Shown: positions 50,445 to 63,017, counted from the stretch's first letter. The stretch is DNA of 64,000 nucleotides from Cyclina sinensis (GCA_012932295.1 JAAONU010000016.1:41509241-41573240), one strand, 5' to 3'. Numbers and translations are program-made. The notes: generated by a model not told the origin, from the sequence alone.

Positions 50445-52159
50445 ATGATCGAAAAAGTGACAAAGTCTTGTGAAAATACAAGAGACATGAATTCTAAAGG
50501 GGGCGAAAAACAGTCTGAGCCGCAGAGTAAACCTCTCAGTTTTTCAATTACAAGAATCCTCAGCGACACTAACGATAAGAAGCCACGTGACACGTCACAT
50601 GATGAAGTTCCAAGAGTTCCAAGAATTCGCATGTCGACCATACACCATTATGGACAAGAGGTTGAGGAAACCGGCTACCAACACTTCGGTAAGTGATTCA
50701 TAGACAGACTGAAATATATGAAATAGCTGGTAGTATCGATGACTGTAGTGAAAAAAACAATGACTGAATTTAGCTTTAAAAAATGACGTTTGTTTCAGCA
50801 TTAATTTCGAAATTACACATTTGGATTATAACCTCAAAACCTTTAAAATCGCGAAGGTCAAATATCTATTTCATAACTTACAAATCGCCCAATTGATTAA
50901 GATACTAGTAGATAAATTGTCTAATATTAAACGCCTTTTCTAATGAAATGTTCTCATTTTGCATTGTTTAAGTGTCTTTCCGAAAACATACTTCCGAAAT
51001 TAACTGTATCTACAATTATTTATTATGTGCAAAACTGAAAAATAAAATTCTATGTTACAATACACGTATGTTGATGGGGAAAAAATCCTCATCATTTTAC
51101 ATGGTTTAAAAGAGAGAAAAAAAGCTAAGATAAATTAAAACAAAGACAGACTCTTTACATTATTGATTCTTTTCAGTAGTTTTAATACATATTCTAAAAG
51201 GTTAACAACATTTTTATTAAATTTATATTATTTTAGAACGTGACTTTTCATTCCTAACAGACAAGTAGTGGAATCTTGAAATTGAAAAAAGAATATGTTC
51301 GTGCATCACTAAGTAGAACATTAATCCCACTCTTTTAGACTTGCTAACAAACAGTAATATCAGGTATTCATTTTTAAACAAATTTGTTTGAATCTGCCAT
51401 TGTCATTTACAATAGTTATCATTTTATTTTACAGAATCAAACGTTCAGCCACGGGCTTGCAGCACCCCAGAAAATGAGTACCCTTCACCTACACCTACCG
51501 TCTTCCACATGCCTTACAGACAGATGAGCACCCCCGAGGAGTCATACAGTCCGGCACTCATCCATAACACATACCCATTTTTCCCAATACCTAGAACAGA
51601 GGGTCTGTTGGTCAGTCACCAAGAAAGACAAAGTTCACCGGTTCTCACCACAGACTTACCATTGAAATCAAATGTACTTTCGCTAGAAAAATCCAGTGAT
51701 AAAAGTTTGGACTCTTTAGGTGAGAGTTACCAGCAGTCGCCAAGTCCATTTAAAGCAAAGAAGAAGAAGACAAGAACTGTGTTTTCTAGAAGTCAGGTTT
51801 ATAAGTTGGAACAAGCTTTTGAAATGAAACGCTACCTGTCAAGTGCTGAAAGATCAGGACTTGCCGCAAGTTTGAATCTTTCGGAAACTCAAATCAAAAT
51901 ATGGTTCCAAAACAGAAGGAATAAGTGGAAACGCCAAATTAACGGGGAAATGGACGAAATCCCACTCCCTCCAGCATTTGCAGCCAGTTACTTGCAGACA
52001 CCATTTTCACAACAACCGCCATCTTTGAACTCATTCAGTCATGTGATCAACCCAAGAGACGATTTGTTGCGCACTGGTTTTACTCCGCCGGCCTACTACT
52101 CACACCCATACTCACATGAATCTAGACTCCGAACATCTTTTTATCCTCTTCCAAAGTAA
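50445..52159 (+). CDS. Hmx: HMX (NK5-type) homeobox transcription factor, two exons, 322 aa
   Basis: Exon 1 is 50445-50688 (donor gtaagt at 50689). Exon 2 is 51435-52159 (acceptor tttacag). The 746-base intron interrupts a codon after its first base, and the joined frame is open to the stop at 52157-52159. An in-frame TAA at 50391 precedes the first ATG. Residues 33-39 read FSITRIL, an eh1 Groucho/TLE co-repressor motif typical of NK-type proteins. The homeodomain is at about 191-250 ([16 protein letters not shown] ... [14 protein letters not shown]), with Gln50 and Asn51 and the [12 protein letters not shown] segment diagnostic of HMX. HMX proteins are nuclear DNA-binding regulators of neural and sensory development. 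The C-terminal tail after the homeodomain diverges from the vertebrate HMX tail. No shared strand with neighbours; the next gene converges on it. Confidence 0.9.
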
Positions 52160-52373
52160 GAGAGTAGATTTTAGTTATGGTGATAGTGGCATTAAAGCAA
52201 AAAACATATGGTTGAAAGCATCTGTTTTGCCATTACATAATTTTTAGATGCGAGAACTGAAATCCTATTGTCTCAGATTGTGTTATATGTAAGACTGTAT
52301 GACCAGTGTTATCTGTTGTTATTGTTTGTTGATGCTAAAATATTTTGTTATTTATGTTTGAAATTTGACGTAA

Positions 52374-52379
52374 ATTAAA
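52374..52379 (+). other. Candidate polyadenylation signal ATTAAA for Hmx
   Basis: ATTAAA about 215 bases after the stop is followed about 20 bases later by a T-rich stretch (52400-52418), the usual downstream element. A later AATAAA at 52578 is an alternative. Confidence 0.45.
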
Positions 52380-53390
52380 ACTCGATCAATGCTACTACGT
52401 TTCTTGTTTTTTTTTCATTAAGTTTAAGACAATTCAACTTTATTTAGTAATTTATTAAGATTTAAATTCAGGTCCCGTCATCAAAATTTCTTCTGTCATT
52501 CGCCCTCAACTGTATCCCGATTTTTACCTGCAGCTGTTGAAGAAATGAGTCAGTTTCAGAAAAATGAAATGCAAAAAAATAAATTTAAAAAAGTCATTAT
52601 CACGGTAGTGGATAAAAACGCCGCACCTAAAGGAGAGGGGAAAAAAATGGCAGTGTTTTATCCTTTTAAGTTCTCTTTTTTTAGATCATTCTACATTATC
52701 TTTAGACATAAAAGAAAAACAAATATCAATAATTAACTGCAATCCCTTTACTATATAGATAGTTTTACTTTTATCTTAACTGGAAAAAAAAACTGTATTT
52801 AATCTCAAATAAAATAATATTAAACATAAAATGAATTGAATTCCGATTTCGATTGATACTAGAGCGGTTGGTTCACAGCGTAATCGATTATTAAACATTT
52901 CTCTGACAAGAGTTTTAATTAATGCGTGAAGTGATAATCGTGACTATTCAAATTAGAACATGATTCCTTTTAAATCGATGCGTTTAGTCATTGGTCGGAA
53001 GAGGAAATAAATACAAAGATGCCGAATAATCCGCTAAATGCTAACTTTTTTTTATCAACTTATTCTTTTGATCAAGGTGCAGGTATGTGTTGAGGGCAGT
53101 GCTTATTCTCGAACTACCATTTTGCGTTTTTGTTTTGTTCTTTCTGTTGTTACATAAAATAAAAAAAAAATAAAAAAAAAAAACTTTACGTATAGATTTT
53201 ACATAAAAACATTTCCTCAGCAAAAGATGAAAGCTTTGAGGCAGTAGTACTGTTATTGTAAAAAGGCTGAATTTTCGTAACCTTTTAATGTTTCTGGACA
53301 TTTGTTTTTCTGAGGAAATAGTTTAAGGCAGAGAAACACCAACAGTAAGCGTACACATAGTTTCTAGGAATCCTTAGAATGAAAGTGACG
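52380..53390. other. Intergenic region between convergent genes
   Basis: No gene. AT-rich with A/T homopolymers (for example 53159-53182). It should contain the 3' ends of both transcripts. TTTAAT at 53284-53289 (ATTAAA on the minus strand) is a possible polyadenylation signal for the 415-aa gene. Confidence 0.4.
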
Positions 53391-54638
53391 TCATGATTTG
53401 ATATTAGATGTGTCCTTCGGAAGTTGAGTTGATTGTGCGCTTCGCACTTCCTCCAGCCAACCTAAAATTTGATTGGTTTTCCGACTGTCACAGAAATTTA
53501 CAGAATTTCTACTCTCCGACTCTTTACTACTATACGGTCTATATCCATACTTGTTCACGTCTTCATTAGTCGTTATATGTTTGTACTTTGTATACAAGGA
53601 GGCATTCGGCCTAGGACGAAATATTTTCGCACCACCAGGGGTTCGCTCCACGACATTTTCATCACTTACTGAGCTAAAACTTTCTATAGATACAGATCCT
53701 GATGACACGCTTCTACTTTTTGCATCATACACAATATAAGGAACCTCTTTTTGATCCTGACTGGAATCGTTGTCACATGAACGAGCAGTATTTAAAGTTA
53801 CTTTCTCTATATCGAACTCGGCCCAGTCTGGCCGAACGGATGTCCCAGAGAACGACCTTGACTTTCTTAACTTTGCTGCCGTTTTTCTTTGCGAGTCCGG
53901 TACATCACTTTTATCTGTTTCTTCTTTCGTGTTTTTCTCATTTTCTGCTAGCCTTAGTTTTCTTATAAATGCATTTATTTGTGACTTAATGTTTGCTTCT
54001 CCACCATTCAACGTAACGTTAGAGTTGTTGGGACTGCGAAACTGCCAACGTGGTGTTGCAGACTTTGGTGTTCCTAGTATGCGTGTTGATGTTCCCCTGT
54101 CAAGAAAAAGCCTTCTACCTGTGAATGATATTGGGGGATGACTAAAACTTCTATTTATATATGAACTGCTAGTCTGTTTGGTTATTCCATTAAATTGAAC
54201 ACGTTTTCCCGCCGTTTTTGCTCTCACAAGCGATCCGTGCGGACGGCCTTTACCTGTCCCAGTAGTAATAAGATTTGGTTGTGGCGTTTGGCTGGCCAGT
54301 ATAACGTTTTCTTTCTTACTAGAATCTGTATTTTGTTCCAAGCTTGTCCGATGTTTAAGAATACTCTTTACGGTCAACTTTGAAGTATCGTCAATAGATG
54401 TCGTCTGCTTCGGCTTTGATGACGTCACCGTAATGACGGGTTTCATACAAACCCCACGTGCTTTATTGGTTATGCTATTGTCACCTACATATGGTGATCT
54501 CCAAAATGTTGTAGGTGTTGAAAGCCTCATTTCTGTTGCCGGGGACGTCTCTGTGTTGCCATGGAAACGATGTGCGAAAAGGTTCTCTGGGTTGTCTGAG
54601 CTTTCTGCTTCTTCATCTCTGTGAGAATATCTTAACAT
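53391..54638 (-). CDS. Disordered protein with SILK and RVxF motifs, candidate PP1-binding (415 aa)
   Basis: One uninterrupted frame from ATG 54638, the first Met after an in-frame stop at 54675, to 53391. Its length, balanced codon use and lack of repeats argue for a real gene or the main coding exon of one. I do not recognise the family. The sequence is rich in Ser, Thr, Asn and Arg and probably mostly disordered. Two short motifs stand out: SILK at residues 92-95 and KRVQF at 145-149. Together, in this order and spacing, they form the bipartite docking signature known from several protein phosphatase 1 regulators. RKSRSFSG (258-265) resembles a basophilic-kinase/14-3-3 site. A predicted helix lies near residues 214-240 (INAFIRKLRLAENEK), and GWLEEVRSAQ near the C terminus may be another interaction helix. 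A possible splice acceptor (ctttcag) at 54692-54698 suggests an upstream untranslated exon. It converges on the Hmx gene. Confidence 0.75.
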   Translation of the reverse strand: MLRYSHRDEEAESSDNPENLFAHRFHGNTETSPATEMRLSTPTTFWRSPYVGDNSITNKARGVCMKPVITVTSSKPKQTTSIDDTSKLTVKSILKHRTSLEQNTDSSKKENVILASQTPQPNLITTGTGKGRPHGSLVRAKTAGKRVQFNGITKQTSSSYINRSFSHPPISFTGRRLFLDRGTSTRILGTPKSATPRWQFRSPNNSNVTLNGGEANIKSQINAFIRKLRLAENEKNTKEETDKSDVPDSQRKTAAKLRKSRSFSGTSVRPDWAEFDIEKVTLNTARSCDNDSSQDQKEVPYIVYDAKSRSVSSGSVSIESFSSVSDENVVERTPGGAKIFRPRPNASLYTKYKHITTNEDVNKYGYRPYSSKESESRNSVNFCDSRKTNQILGWLEEVRSAQSTQLPKDTSNIKS

Positions 54639-56179
54639 TCTGTCGTTGAAACGAAGTAACTTGATTACCGTTCGTCATATACAGTCATTGCCTGAAAGAA
54701 TAGTGCGTAAGACTAAGTTTAAATCTAATTTTCATTACGTACAGCACATGAGGTAATTAACAATAGCTAGGAAATGGGGTTCAAAACGACTTTTATTTCT
54801 AAAAGAAATTCTCTGCTTCAGAAGTTTTCATGGCTAGAACTGATGTCGACTAGAAGGTGAAAGAAAAAAAAACGAACATTTATATGATAGCAGAATTTCT
54901 GTGCTATGGCATGCTGAACGATAAAGTGTACGGACCTTTGCAATATGTGAATATTATCCCCTGCATGTGTGAATGAATACATCCTATTTTGTCTTAAGAT
55001 GATTTTAAAATCTAGTTGCCGAACTTGCATTTACACTGAATACTATTAAACTGCTATTTAAATAAAGTTATTTAAACTCTTGTAGTAAAGGAAAGTTATT
55101 TTAATATTAATTTCATGAAAAAATATTAAAGAAAGAGCACCCTTGAACGTATTATCGGAGTACCAAGATCTGATTTTAAATTTTGGATATATTTTTGTTT
55201 CGGCTCAAATTTTCAACATGATGTGAACTTCAAGGATAAAGCACCTTTGTTTAGGTATAGTTAAAAGACTTTAACCTTCATATTTAAGATAATGTTTCCT
55301 ATTTAATTGTCCTGGAACTGAGTGTAAAAAATTTTTTTAAAGATGTCTCAGACCAGGTTTCTCTATAACATATTAAGTAAAGTAAATTTATGACGTGGAA
55401 GAACGGACGTTATTTAATCGTAGATTAAAATGTATCTAGTATACTTAAAGATTTGTATATAGAATGGAAGAGGTTGTGATAGAATTAGATTTGAAATAAA
55501 ATATATAAAAAGCAAAGTCATTCATGTGAAAAAAGCGTGCGAATTTGCACGTGCAGTTGATTTTTACGCAACGGAAGTGAGTTTTTGCACGCCAGCATAT
55601 AAACTTTCGTAACCTAAATATAAAACTGAACTGAATGTAAAAAAACGGCACAAAACAAATAAATACAACTTATAAAATGATTTATCGTTGACAATTGTTT
55701 GAATAATGCTCAAGATTTCAACCTAAGAGGCGGTTGTAGCGGTAATATGTCTAACTTTGCATCACAAAATTTATCATAGTTAATACATTTTCGCACATCA
55801 CTTCCTGTTGAAGCACGTGAATTGAGATTTCTTCAAGACAGTTATTTATTAATCCTAAATAATATAAACTATTTTTAGACCGATGTATCTATAAACTATA
55901 AAACTGTCTTTTAAACGCGTATTTTTAAGCAGTCGGGAAAAACAATAACAAAATGGTTCACCAGTTTAAAGATGCATACCTTTAACATTTGAGTATTCCG
56001 TTTTCTTCAAAATCAGGTGAAAGCGAATGACATAGAATTAATTATGACCCTGTTTCAAGGTGTCAACACGTGAACTTGCTGCATCAATATTAGACTAGTA
56101 TTTATATAGAGAGGTGCTCTTTGGTGGATAGCAATCTTATTAAGAGCACTTTTTAAGTTGAGCTAAAAAAAACTTATTT
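54639..56179. other. Non-coding region upstream of the 415-aa gene
   Basis: Nothing recognised beyond the possible acceptor at 54692-54698. The promoter and any 5' exon of the 415-aa gene would be expected here. Short open frames lack domains. Confidence 0.4.
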
Positions 56180-57093
56180 GAAATAGGCTATATTTACAGT
56201 AGGATTTGTCGAGTACATGTGATTTGCATCCGCACGAGGACATTAGGCCATAAAAAAACGAGATGAAATATATGAAATAGGCTATATTTACAGTAGGATT
56301 TGTCGAGTATATGTGATTTACATCCGCACGAGGACAGTAGGCCATAAAAATACGAGATGAAATATATGAAATAGGCTATATTTACAGTAGGCTTTGTCGG
56401 GTATATGTGATTTACATCCACACGAGGACAGTAGGCCATAAAATACGAGACGAATTATATGAAATAGGCTATATTTACAGTAGGATTTGTCGAGTATATG
56501 TGATTAACATCCGCACGAGGACAGTATGCCATAAAAAGACGTGATGAAATATATGAAATAGGCTATATTTACAGTAGGATTTGTCGAGTATATGTGATTT
56601 ACATTCGCACGAGGACAGTAGGCCATAAAAATACGAGATGAAATATATGAAATAGGCTATATTTACAGTAGGATTTGTCGAGTATATGTGATTTACATCC
56701 GCACGAGAACAGTAGGCCATAAAAATACGAGATGAATATATGAAATAGGCTATAGTTACAGTAGGATTTGTCAAGTATACGTGATTTACATTCGCACGAG
56801 GACAGTAGGCCATAAAGATACGAGATGAATATATGAAATAGGCTATAGTTACAGTAGGATTTGTCGAGTATATGTGATTTACATTCGCACGAGGACAGTA
56901 GGCCATAAAAATACGAGATGAATATATGAAATAGGCTATATTTACAGTAGGATTTGTCGAGTATACGTGATTTACATTCGCACGAGGACAGTAGGCCATA
57001 AAAAGACGAGATGAATATATGAAATAGGCTATAGTTACAGTAGGATTTGTCGAGTATACGTGATTTACATTCGCACGAAGACAGTAGGCCCAA
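56180..57093 (-). repeat. Ten-unit 93/94-bp satellite
   Basis: Units start with 'gaaataggctat' at 56180, 56274, 56368, 56461, 56555, 56649, 56742, 56835, 56928 and 57021. The first half of the array is mostly 94-bp units and the second half 93-bp. Because 93 is a multiple of three, long open frames exist on the minus strand (56475-57104, 209 codons; 56599-57093, 164 codons in another frame). Two frames being open at once argues against coding. Conserved internal marks are 'gtaggatttgtcgagtat', 'gtgattta' and 'cgcacgaggacagtaggcc'. Confidence 0.95.
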
Positions 57094-59934
57094 GTGTGCA
57101 GCATAATTACATAAACAAGAGAAGTGCTGTAAATATTTTATACCTCGGTGTAAAAGAATAACGTCAATTTATCAGGCCAGTTAATATAACACCGTGCTAT
57201 ACCTGATGAATGAAGCAGTTATAGCATGGCTGAATATATCTGCACGGTAAATCGGAAATAGACATAGTCGAAGAAAATGAAAATTATCACTCAGTATGGT
57301 ATGATTTTAAAAAATACATTATTAAATAGTGTATCAAAATGAATACGATATAAGTTATACCTTTTATATGATGAAACGAATATCAATATAGCGAAATATC
57401 CATCGTGGAAAACTTCGTCACACATTTAAAAGAAAAAGAAAAGAATGTAAATCTATGGAGGCAAATATATTATTGTACATTCGTAATTACACACACGAAA
57501 TCGTCTTTTAAATAATACCTCTTTTCTGTCTTCACGTTATTAGTTTGAAAGATTTGTAGATAAAGAAGATCTTTTCCGATACTGTATGTTTGAAAAAAGT
57601 TTTACACTTGTCATTCAAGGTTACTTAATTATCTTCTTGATTGTTTGGCAAATTTGCACTGGCTTATTGTGTGTCTTTTAAACAAATAGTTCTTATCTAG
57701 CCACTTGTATATTATAATATCGGAGCGACAGGAACGCTAATGTCTTACTACAAGCGGTATATATCACTCTTTTAACAAACTAATACATGCCCCTTTCGAC
57801 GAACAAAACTGAAACAAAACTCGTTCGTTCTACTGTTTTGTGACAACTATTATCGGCTTGCCCGCACATCTGGTCTTCTGTCCGACGAAAAATCGACAAA
57901 AACATCTTTAATAGATAAAATTTTAGGTTTATTAATGAACTACGACTGGGAAAATATTCGAATAAAATATCTCATGGTTTGTTATTCGAATAATCAATAA
58001 TTTACCACATTTTTACATGAAAATTGAGATATAATTTTGTATGCTGTGTACTTCACGTGGCATGATTAGTGTATGGTTGTGTCAGTATAGCTTATGACAT
58101 GATCCTGTCGAAATGAATGTTTCGAAAAAAGAAAATAATGGTAAAAAAGCGTTTATCAATGGATTATTCCATAGTTGGACGAGCTCATTTTTCAATTAAA
58201 ACGGTTTCTGGTATAAACTTTCAATTTTATTCCTTTTAGGGAAGAAAGTCCTTTATGCAAACATTGAAGGTCATAAGCAGACGCTTAATATTGAGATGTC
58301 TGATCTTGGTCTGCACTGTTTGCCTGTGTATACCTTCTTAATGGGGTAGTTAAAGAAATTGTCGCGCTACGCTGTATATGGCCAAAATCTGTGTTACAGT
58401 TTCTTCCCTTACAGTGTTGAGAAATGGAGGGGAGATTACTGCGAAGAAGATTACACGTAAATGTGGTATCGCTAATTAACGTAATGGAGTTATTGTCGCG
58501 AAAAGAAGCTAGAAATATAGCGCACAGAATCTAGCAAATTCTTTTACCAGTGCAATCCGTTTTCCCGTCAGTTTTTATGATATTCTTTTTACTTTTTTAA
58601 TCTGCTTTGATTTAAAACATTTTTAAGTTCTATCATATGGTATCATCTTCATCTAAATTATCATGCTATAACTTCACCATTACTATTCGTCAAAGCATTC
58701 CCATAAAGGATAAACAGTTATTATTTGAAACGTTTTAAAAATGTTAAACAAAATTATATTAGATGTTATTTAAAATTCTATATTACATGTAAGTCACACA
58801 GATGCTCATGTTCATATTTTAAAGAAACGGTTGCATTTTAGGAGGATGTTATTTGAAAAGGTGGACCGAACTGACCAATGAATGCCTCGATGCGGCAAGT
58901 GGGGAGAGCGGGTCTCAGAAGTCTGAACAGTGTACAGATTATTATCAAAACAAAGTATAGTTTGATCTGAAGGTTTTTAATTAGATATTTGTATTGCTCG
59001 CGAAAGAACCTCAACACAAGAATCTTTTGAAAGGACTTATTTTGATCCTTTTCGTATCGAGCACACATGTTACCACCCCGCGGACAGCGCGCTTCTCTTT
59101 TCTTAGAGCTGGGTAGTTAATTATTAAAGGGACGAGTTGCAAGTATTTCAAAGCTTTAAATGATGTATAAAAATGAAATAAAAAAATAAAGACCACTGGA
59201 TTCACTGGATTTTTAAATCGTGTACTTTTAAATTTTTAAAGATTTTATCTGATACATTAATTGTTAGCCACTACAATCGTTTTCTTCATTAACGAGAAAC
59301 AGTTACTGTAGTGTGGCCATAAAGAGACTGGGTTACCTGCTGTTACCAGCAGTATCTGTGAAGTCTAAAAGGTGAAGAACCTTGCTGTTTGAGATAGAAC
59401 ATATTTTCGTACAGAAGAAATGTTTTCTCCTAGTATAATTAAAAGCGCTTTCACAACCTATTTGATATGATTCTGGACTTCTGATATATAGCTTTATTCA
59501 GTTCCGGCATAATAATATCGCATTGATATTTGCAATGAATCAACAGTAGACCGGAAACAATGTCCGTTTGTGATGATGAAAGCATTACAGCATATATAGC
59601 AGACGATAACTGTTTTAAAGCGGAAGAAATACAAAACAATTTTTTTCAGGAAAATCGAGAACATTCAGTGACATTTTTGCGTTAATTTGAATGACCGCCA
59701 TTTATAACAGTTGGAATTATTTAAGTGGTACAGATGTACTTGCGAATGGCTAACAGAGAAAAAATCGTTTCAGGATTCATGGAAATGAAGTGACGGAAAA
59801 AAGGAAAGTTTCGCTTAAAATTCTAGGGCAGTTGTAAATCATTTATGTCAAAATAAAACTTCAATAATGACAACAGTTTAATTAAAATTCCAACTGAACA
59901 ATATCAAAACAAATACACATAAAATGAGAGTCAC
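57094..59934. other. Non-coding
   Basis: No gene seen. The short minus-strand frames around 58838-59205 are not supported by any domain. No tandem structure noticed. Confidence 0.35.
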
Positions 59935-60235
59935 AGCCAGCTATGAAAAACTCGTTGCTTGCTAAACAAAACCAACTATAAAAGAATTGTTCATGCTACA
60001 CACCGCCAGTCATAACAGACTCGTTGCTTGCTAAACACAAGCAACCATGAAAGGCTATTTGCTTACTACACATAACCGACTATAAACTAATTGTTCTTGC
60101 TAATCAAAACCAGCCATGAACAAATCGTTGCTTGCACAAACAACCATGAAGGGTTCGATGCTTCTGTACACAAACAGCCACGAAAGGCTCGATACGTCCT
60201 GTCATCAACAACCATAAAAGACTCGATGCTTATAA
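59935..60235 (+). repeat. Degenerate minisatellite, unit about 37-45 bases
   Basis: About eight loose units of the form 'ccatgaaaggctcg' plus 'ttgcttgctaaacaaa' (for example at about 59942, 60010, 60047, 60111, 60143, 60179, 60211). Highly diverged. Confidence 0.7.
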
Positions 60236-62035
60236 AGTCTGACGAGCTTTAGAAAAATAGTTGTATCAGATATGTAAATATTCTTTACTTTTGTATTTTC
60301 TGTCTTTACAAGTAAAACTTGATTCGTAAGGTTAGTTAAACTATTGGGCCACATGGACAAAGTAAAGTAGATGTGTTATTAATTTTGCAGTTTGGTTAGG
60401 GTTCTCGTTTTGATCAATCATAGAGCAGCGGAACTTTACACGTTTTAGACAGAAACAAAGTGCAAGACACACTCCATTGTGACCTTGGCGGAAGTACACA
60501 AAAATGGTTTTAAACTGGTCTTTTTCAAACAATAAGCCATCCAATATATTTCCTCTCATTGCCATGAGAAAAATCAGATTTCAAAAACTTTGTGACTGAC
60601 GCGACACCTTTATTTCTAAGATTTCTTAAGAAGACTATCAAAAGTATCATCAAAACAATTTCTTAGACGAAGCTTAATTGAAAAACACACACAGAGCCGA
60701 GAGATACAGCCTACTGCTCGAAATTCTGTCATCTTTAAAGACAAGTAAGTGCATTTGGAAATGCGTTTGAGATACATAGACAATGCTACTTCTGACGTCA
60801 AACTAGTTATTATTTGGGGTGCAGACGGACACTTACATCTTGATCAAAGAAAATGTTTTTCTCTATGGCACACTTTCACACAGTAGTTGAGAAAACATGT
60901 AGAGTACAAATGTACAAGTTAAAAAAATCTTTAAAAAAAGGGATACTAACATCTGAAGTTTTATAAAGTAAAATTGATTTAACGGTAGTCTGCTTTGTAC
61001 ATTCCCGGAAGAATAGCTTCATTTCCGGCTGCATTTCCTGTTTTGATAAAACGTCGAGTGTAGGCGAGTCTTAAATAGAGATGTCACGGGGATAATCAAA
61101 TGGTATTTATTAAAACATTAGATAAATAGATTAGTTTGATTACAGTGAAAAGGACTTTCAGTTAGGATTTTCAAATATGGCATATTGTAGTAGGATATTC
61201 TGAAGCCTAGATTTTTACGGAGATTCAGTGTTAGCAGGATTCAGCTAACCGCGAGTAAATTCGCTTCTCTCCGACAAGTTTAGGTATGAAGCCACCAGTT
61301 CAGTCTATCAGACCCCATAAATCGGGTTGTCCTTAATGGCGGCTATAATAGTTCTCGGTTTTCTTGGCTGTTTAAAACATTTTTCCTAGTCTGTGTATTT
61401 TTGGCTGTAATCATAGTGACTATATCTGATAGTATGGTAGCAATTCTATGTCCTTATATATTAATAGGAATTTTGAAAGCAAGTTGTTTAATATACCCCA
61501 ATCAGAAAATTGGTTTTGATTTTTTTTTTTGTCGTTAACTTTTTGGGCAAGTTCACGTGAGCAGATATATCATTCGTGTTTGAAATAGGACCCCGACCGT
61601 TCTAGATATTTTATTCATTTTTACGGATGCAGATCTGTAAGAAATTATAAGTTAAAGCAATTTAAAACAGTTCTTGCTATTTTTATGGTCCTGTGAATCA
61701 CATAAGTTTTAGATAGACAAGAAAACAGTCTTTATGACAGCTATATCCCCAGCCACCGATTCATCCGTTACAGCTGTTGTAAATGCATATTAATAAGAGA
61801 GGGTAACTAATATAGTATTGTAGACAACCCCTCGAAATTTAAATATTTTTAAGTTTTATTATTGTAAGTGTGCCATTGTGAAGTGATGGAAAACCGTCTA
61901 CTATTTCGTGTTAGATGATTAGCTCTCAGATTTTTAACTGTCATAGTAGTTCAAAAGTTGCGTATATATGGGGTGCCGTTTTACAATTTAACTGATTTTG
62001 TAATATCATCCATTTGAATAGGTGATATCACCTTT
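60236..62035. other. Non-coding
   Basis: No gene or clear repeat recognised. The minus-strand frames at 60341-60565 and 60616-60801 have no domain or splice support. Confidence 0.35.
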
Positions 62036-62039
62036 TTCA

Positions 62040-62335
62040 TGATCATGAACATTAGTGCCAAGATATTTTAAAGTCTTCCCAACAGTTTTAAGGTTCTGGA
62101 GAGGACACGAAAAGGCACAAGGAAGTTATGGCCCTTTAAGTGTGACGTTGACCTTTCGGATTGTGACCTGGGTATTGCGCTCTACACATCGCCTTATAAT
62201 GGTAAACATTTGTGCCAGAATATTTTAAAATCTCAAATTTCAATTTGAAAATTTATAGCGGAAACGAAGATGAAGAAATTATGGCCTTCTAGGCGTGACC
62301 TTGACCGTGTGGTAGGGACCTAATATTTGTGCTTT
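62040..62335 (+). repeat. Two-unit decayed repeat of about 165 bases
   Basis: 'acattagtgccaagatattttaaagtctt' (62049 on) and 'acatttgtgccagaatattttaaaatctc' (62206 on) start two related units, each followed by 'ttatggccctt/ttatggccttct', then 'gtgacnttgacc'. The texture is that of the tandem cores of pearl-like repeats elsewhere in the window. Confidence 0.55.
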
Positions 62336-62764
62336 GCATTTTGTTTTCTTTCTTTCAGGAAACATTAAACGTTGTTTTTTATAAATCTTGATTTCTAACT
62401 GTTGTTTTAAATGCTAGCATAATTGTTTAGGGTTAAATCGTTTTGATATTCAATCAACGACTGTATTAATCTTATCATAATTGCTTTTTTCAGAGGCAAT
62501 TAAACTAACAATTACCAATTATGTCCTTAAATTTTATAACATCAATACTTTTAAGCAATAGTAAACTTTCTTCTTCAGCTGAAGATTTTGTATCTAACAA
62601 TTTCATTCGTTACAAATGTAGGTCAAAATCAATTTTAATACAGCTACGCCGAAAAACTGATTTACCAAGTGTGAAATTCCCTCAGCAATGAATAACTTTC
62701 CCCTATTTTACGTATTTCAGTCGATAACATTCACATAGTAACTAATAGAATATTCTATCTATTT

Positions 62765-63017
62765 GAATTTATTTTTCGTCGATACCGGTTGCCAATATGA
62801 CCGACGCCCCCTGAAGAGATTAGTTATTTTATGTTGTGGTGGAGATACAGCAAGATACAGAAAACATCCCGTTACAGAAACACCCCTGATATATGGGACC
62901 TAAGTTTAACATCTCAACCGAAAGACAATTACTAATGTTAGTGGAGGAGCGGGGGAACGATCTCGGCCCCTGTGTTACCGGTCCAGCGCTTTACCACTGG
63001 ACCACTGATCCGCTCCT
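62765..63017 (-). repeat. tRNA-derived SINE
   Basis: On the minus strand the head starts near 63017 with 'gcggatcagtggtccagtgg' and 'taaagcgctgg' (box A) and has box B-like 'ggccgagatcgttccccc' (about 62950-62967), spaced as in a tRNA gene. The body continues leftward with 'gggatgttttctgtatcttg' and 'gtcatattggcaaccggtat'. Related bodies occur at 22455, 35515 and 48345. The plus-strand open frame 62893-63114 is an accident of the SINE. Confidence 0.7.

Noticed and set aside
56475..57104. 209-codon minus-strand frame over the satellite
   Set aside because: It is a direct result of 93-bp units, and a second frame is open at the same time, which real coding sequence rarely allows.
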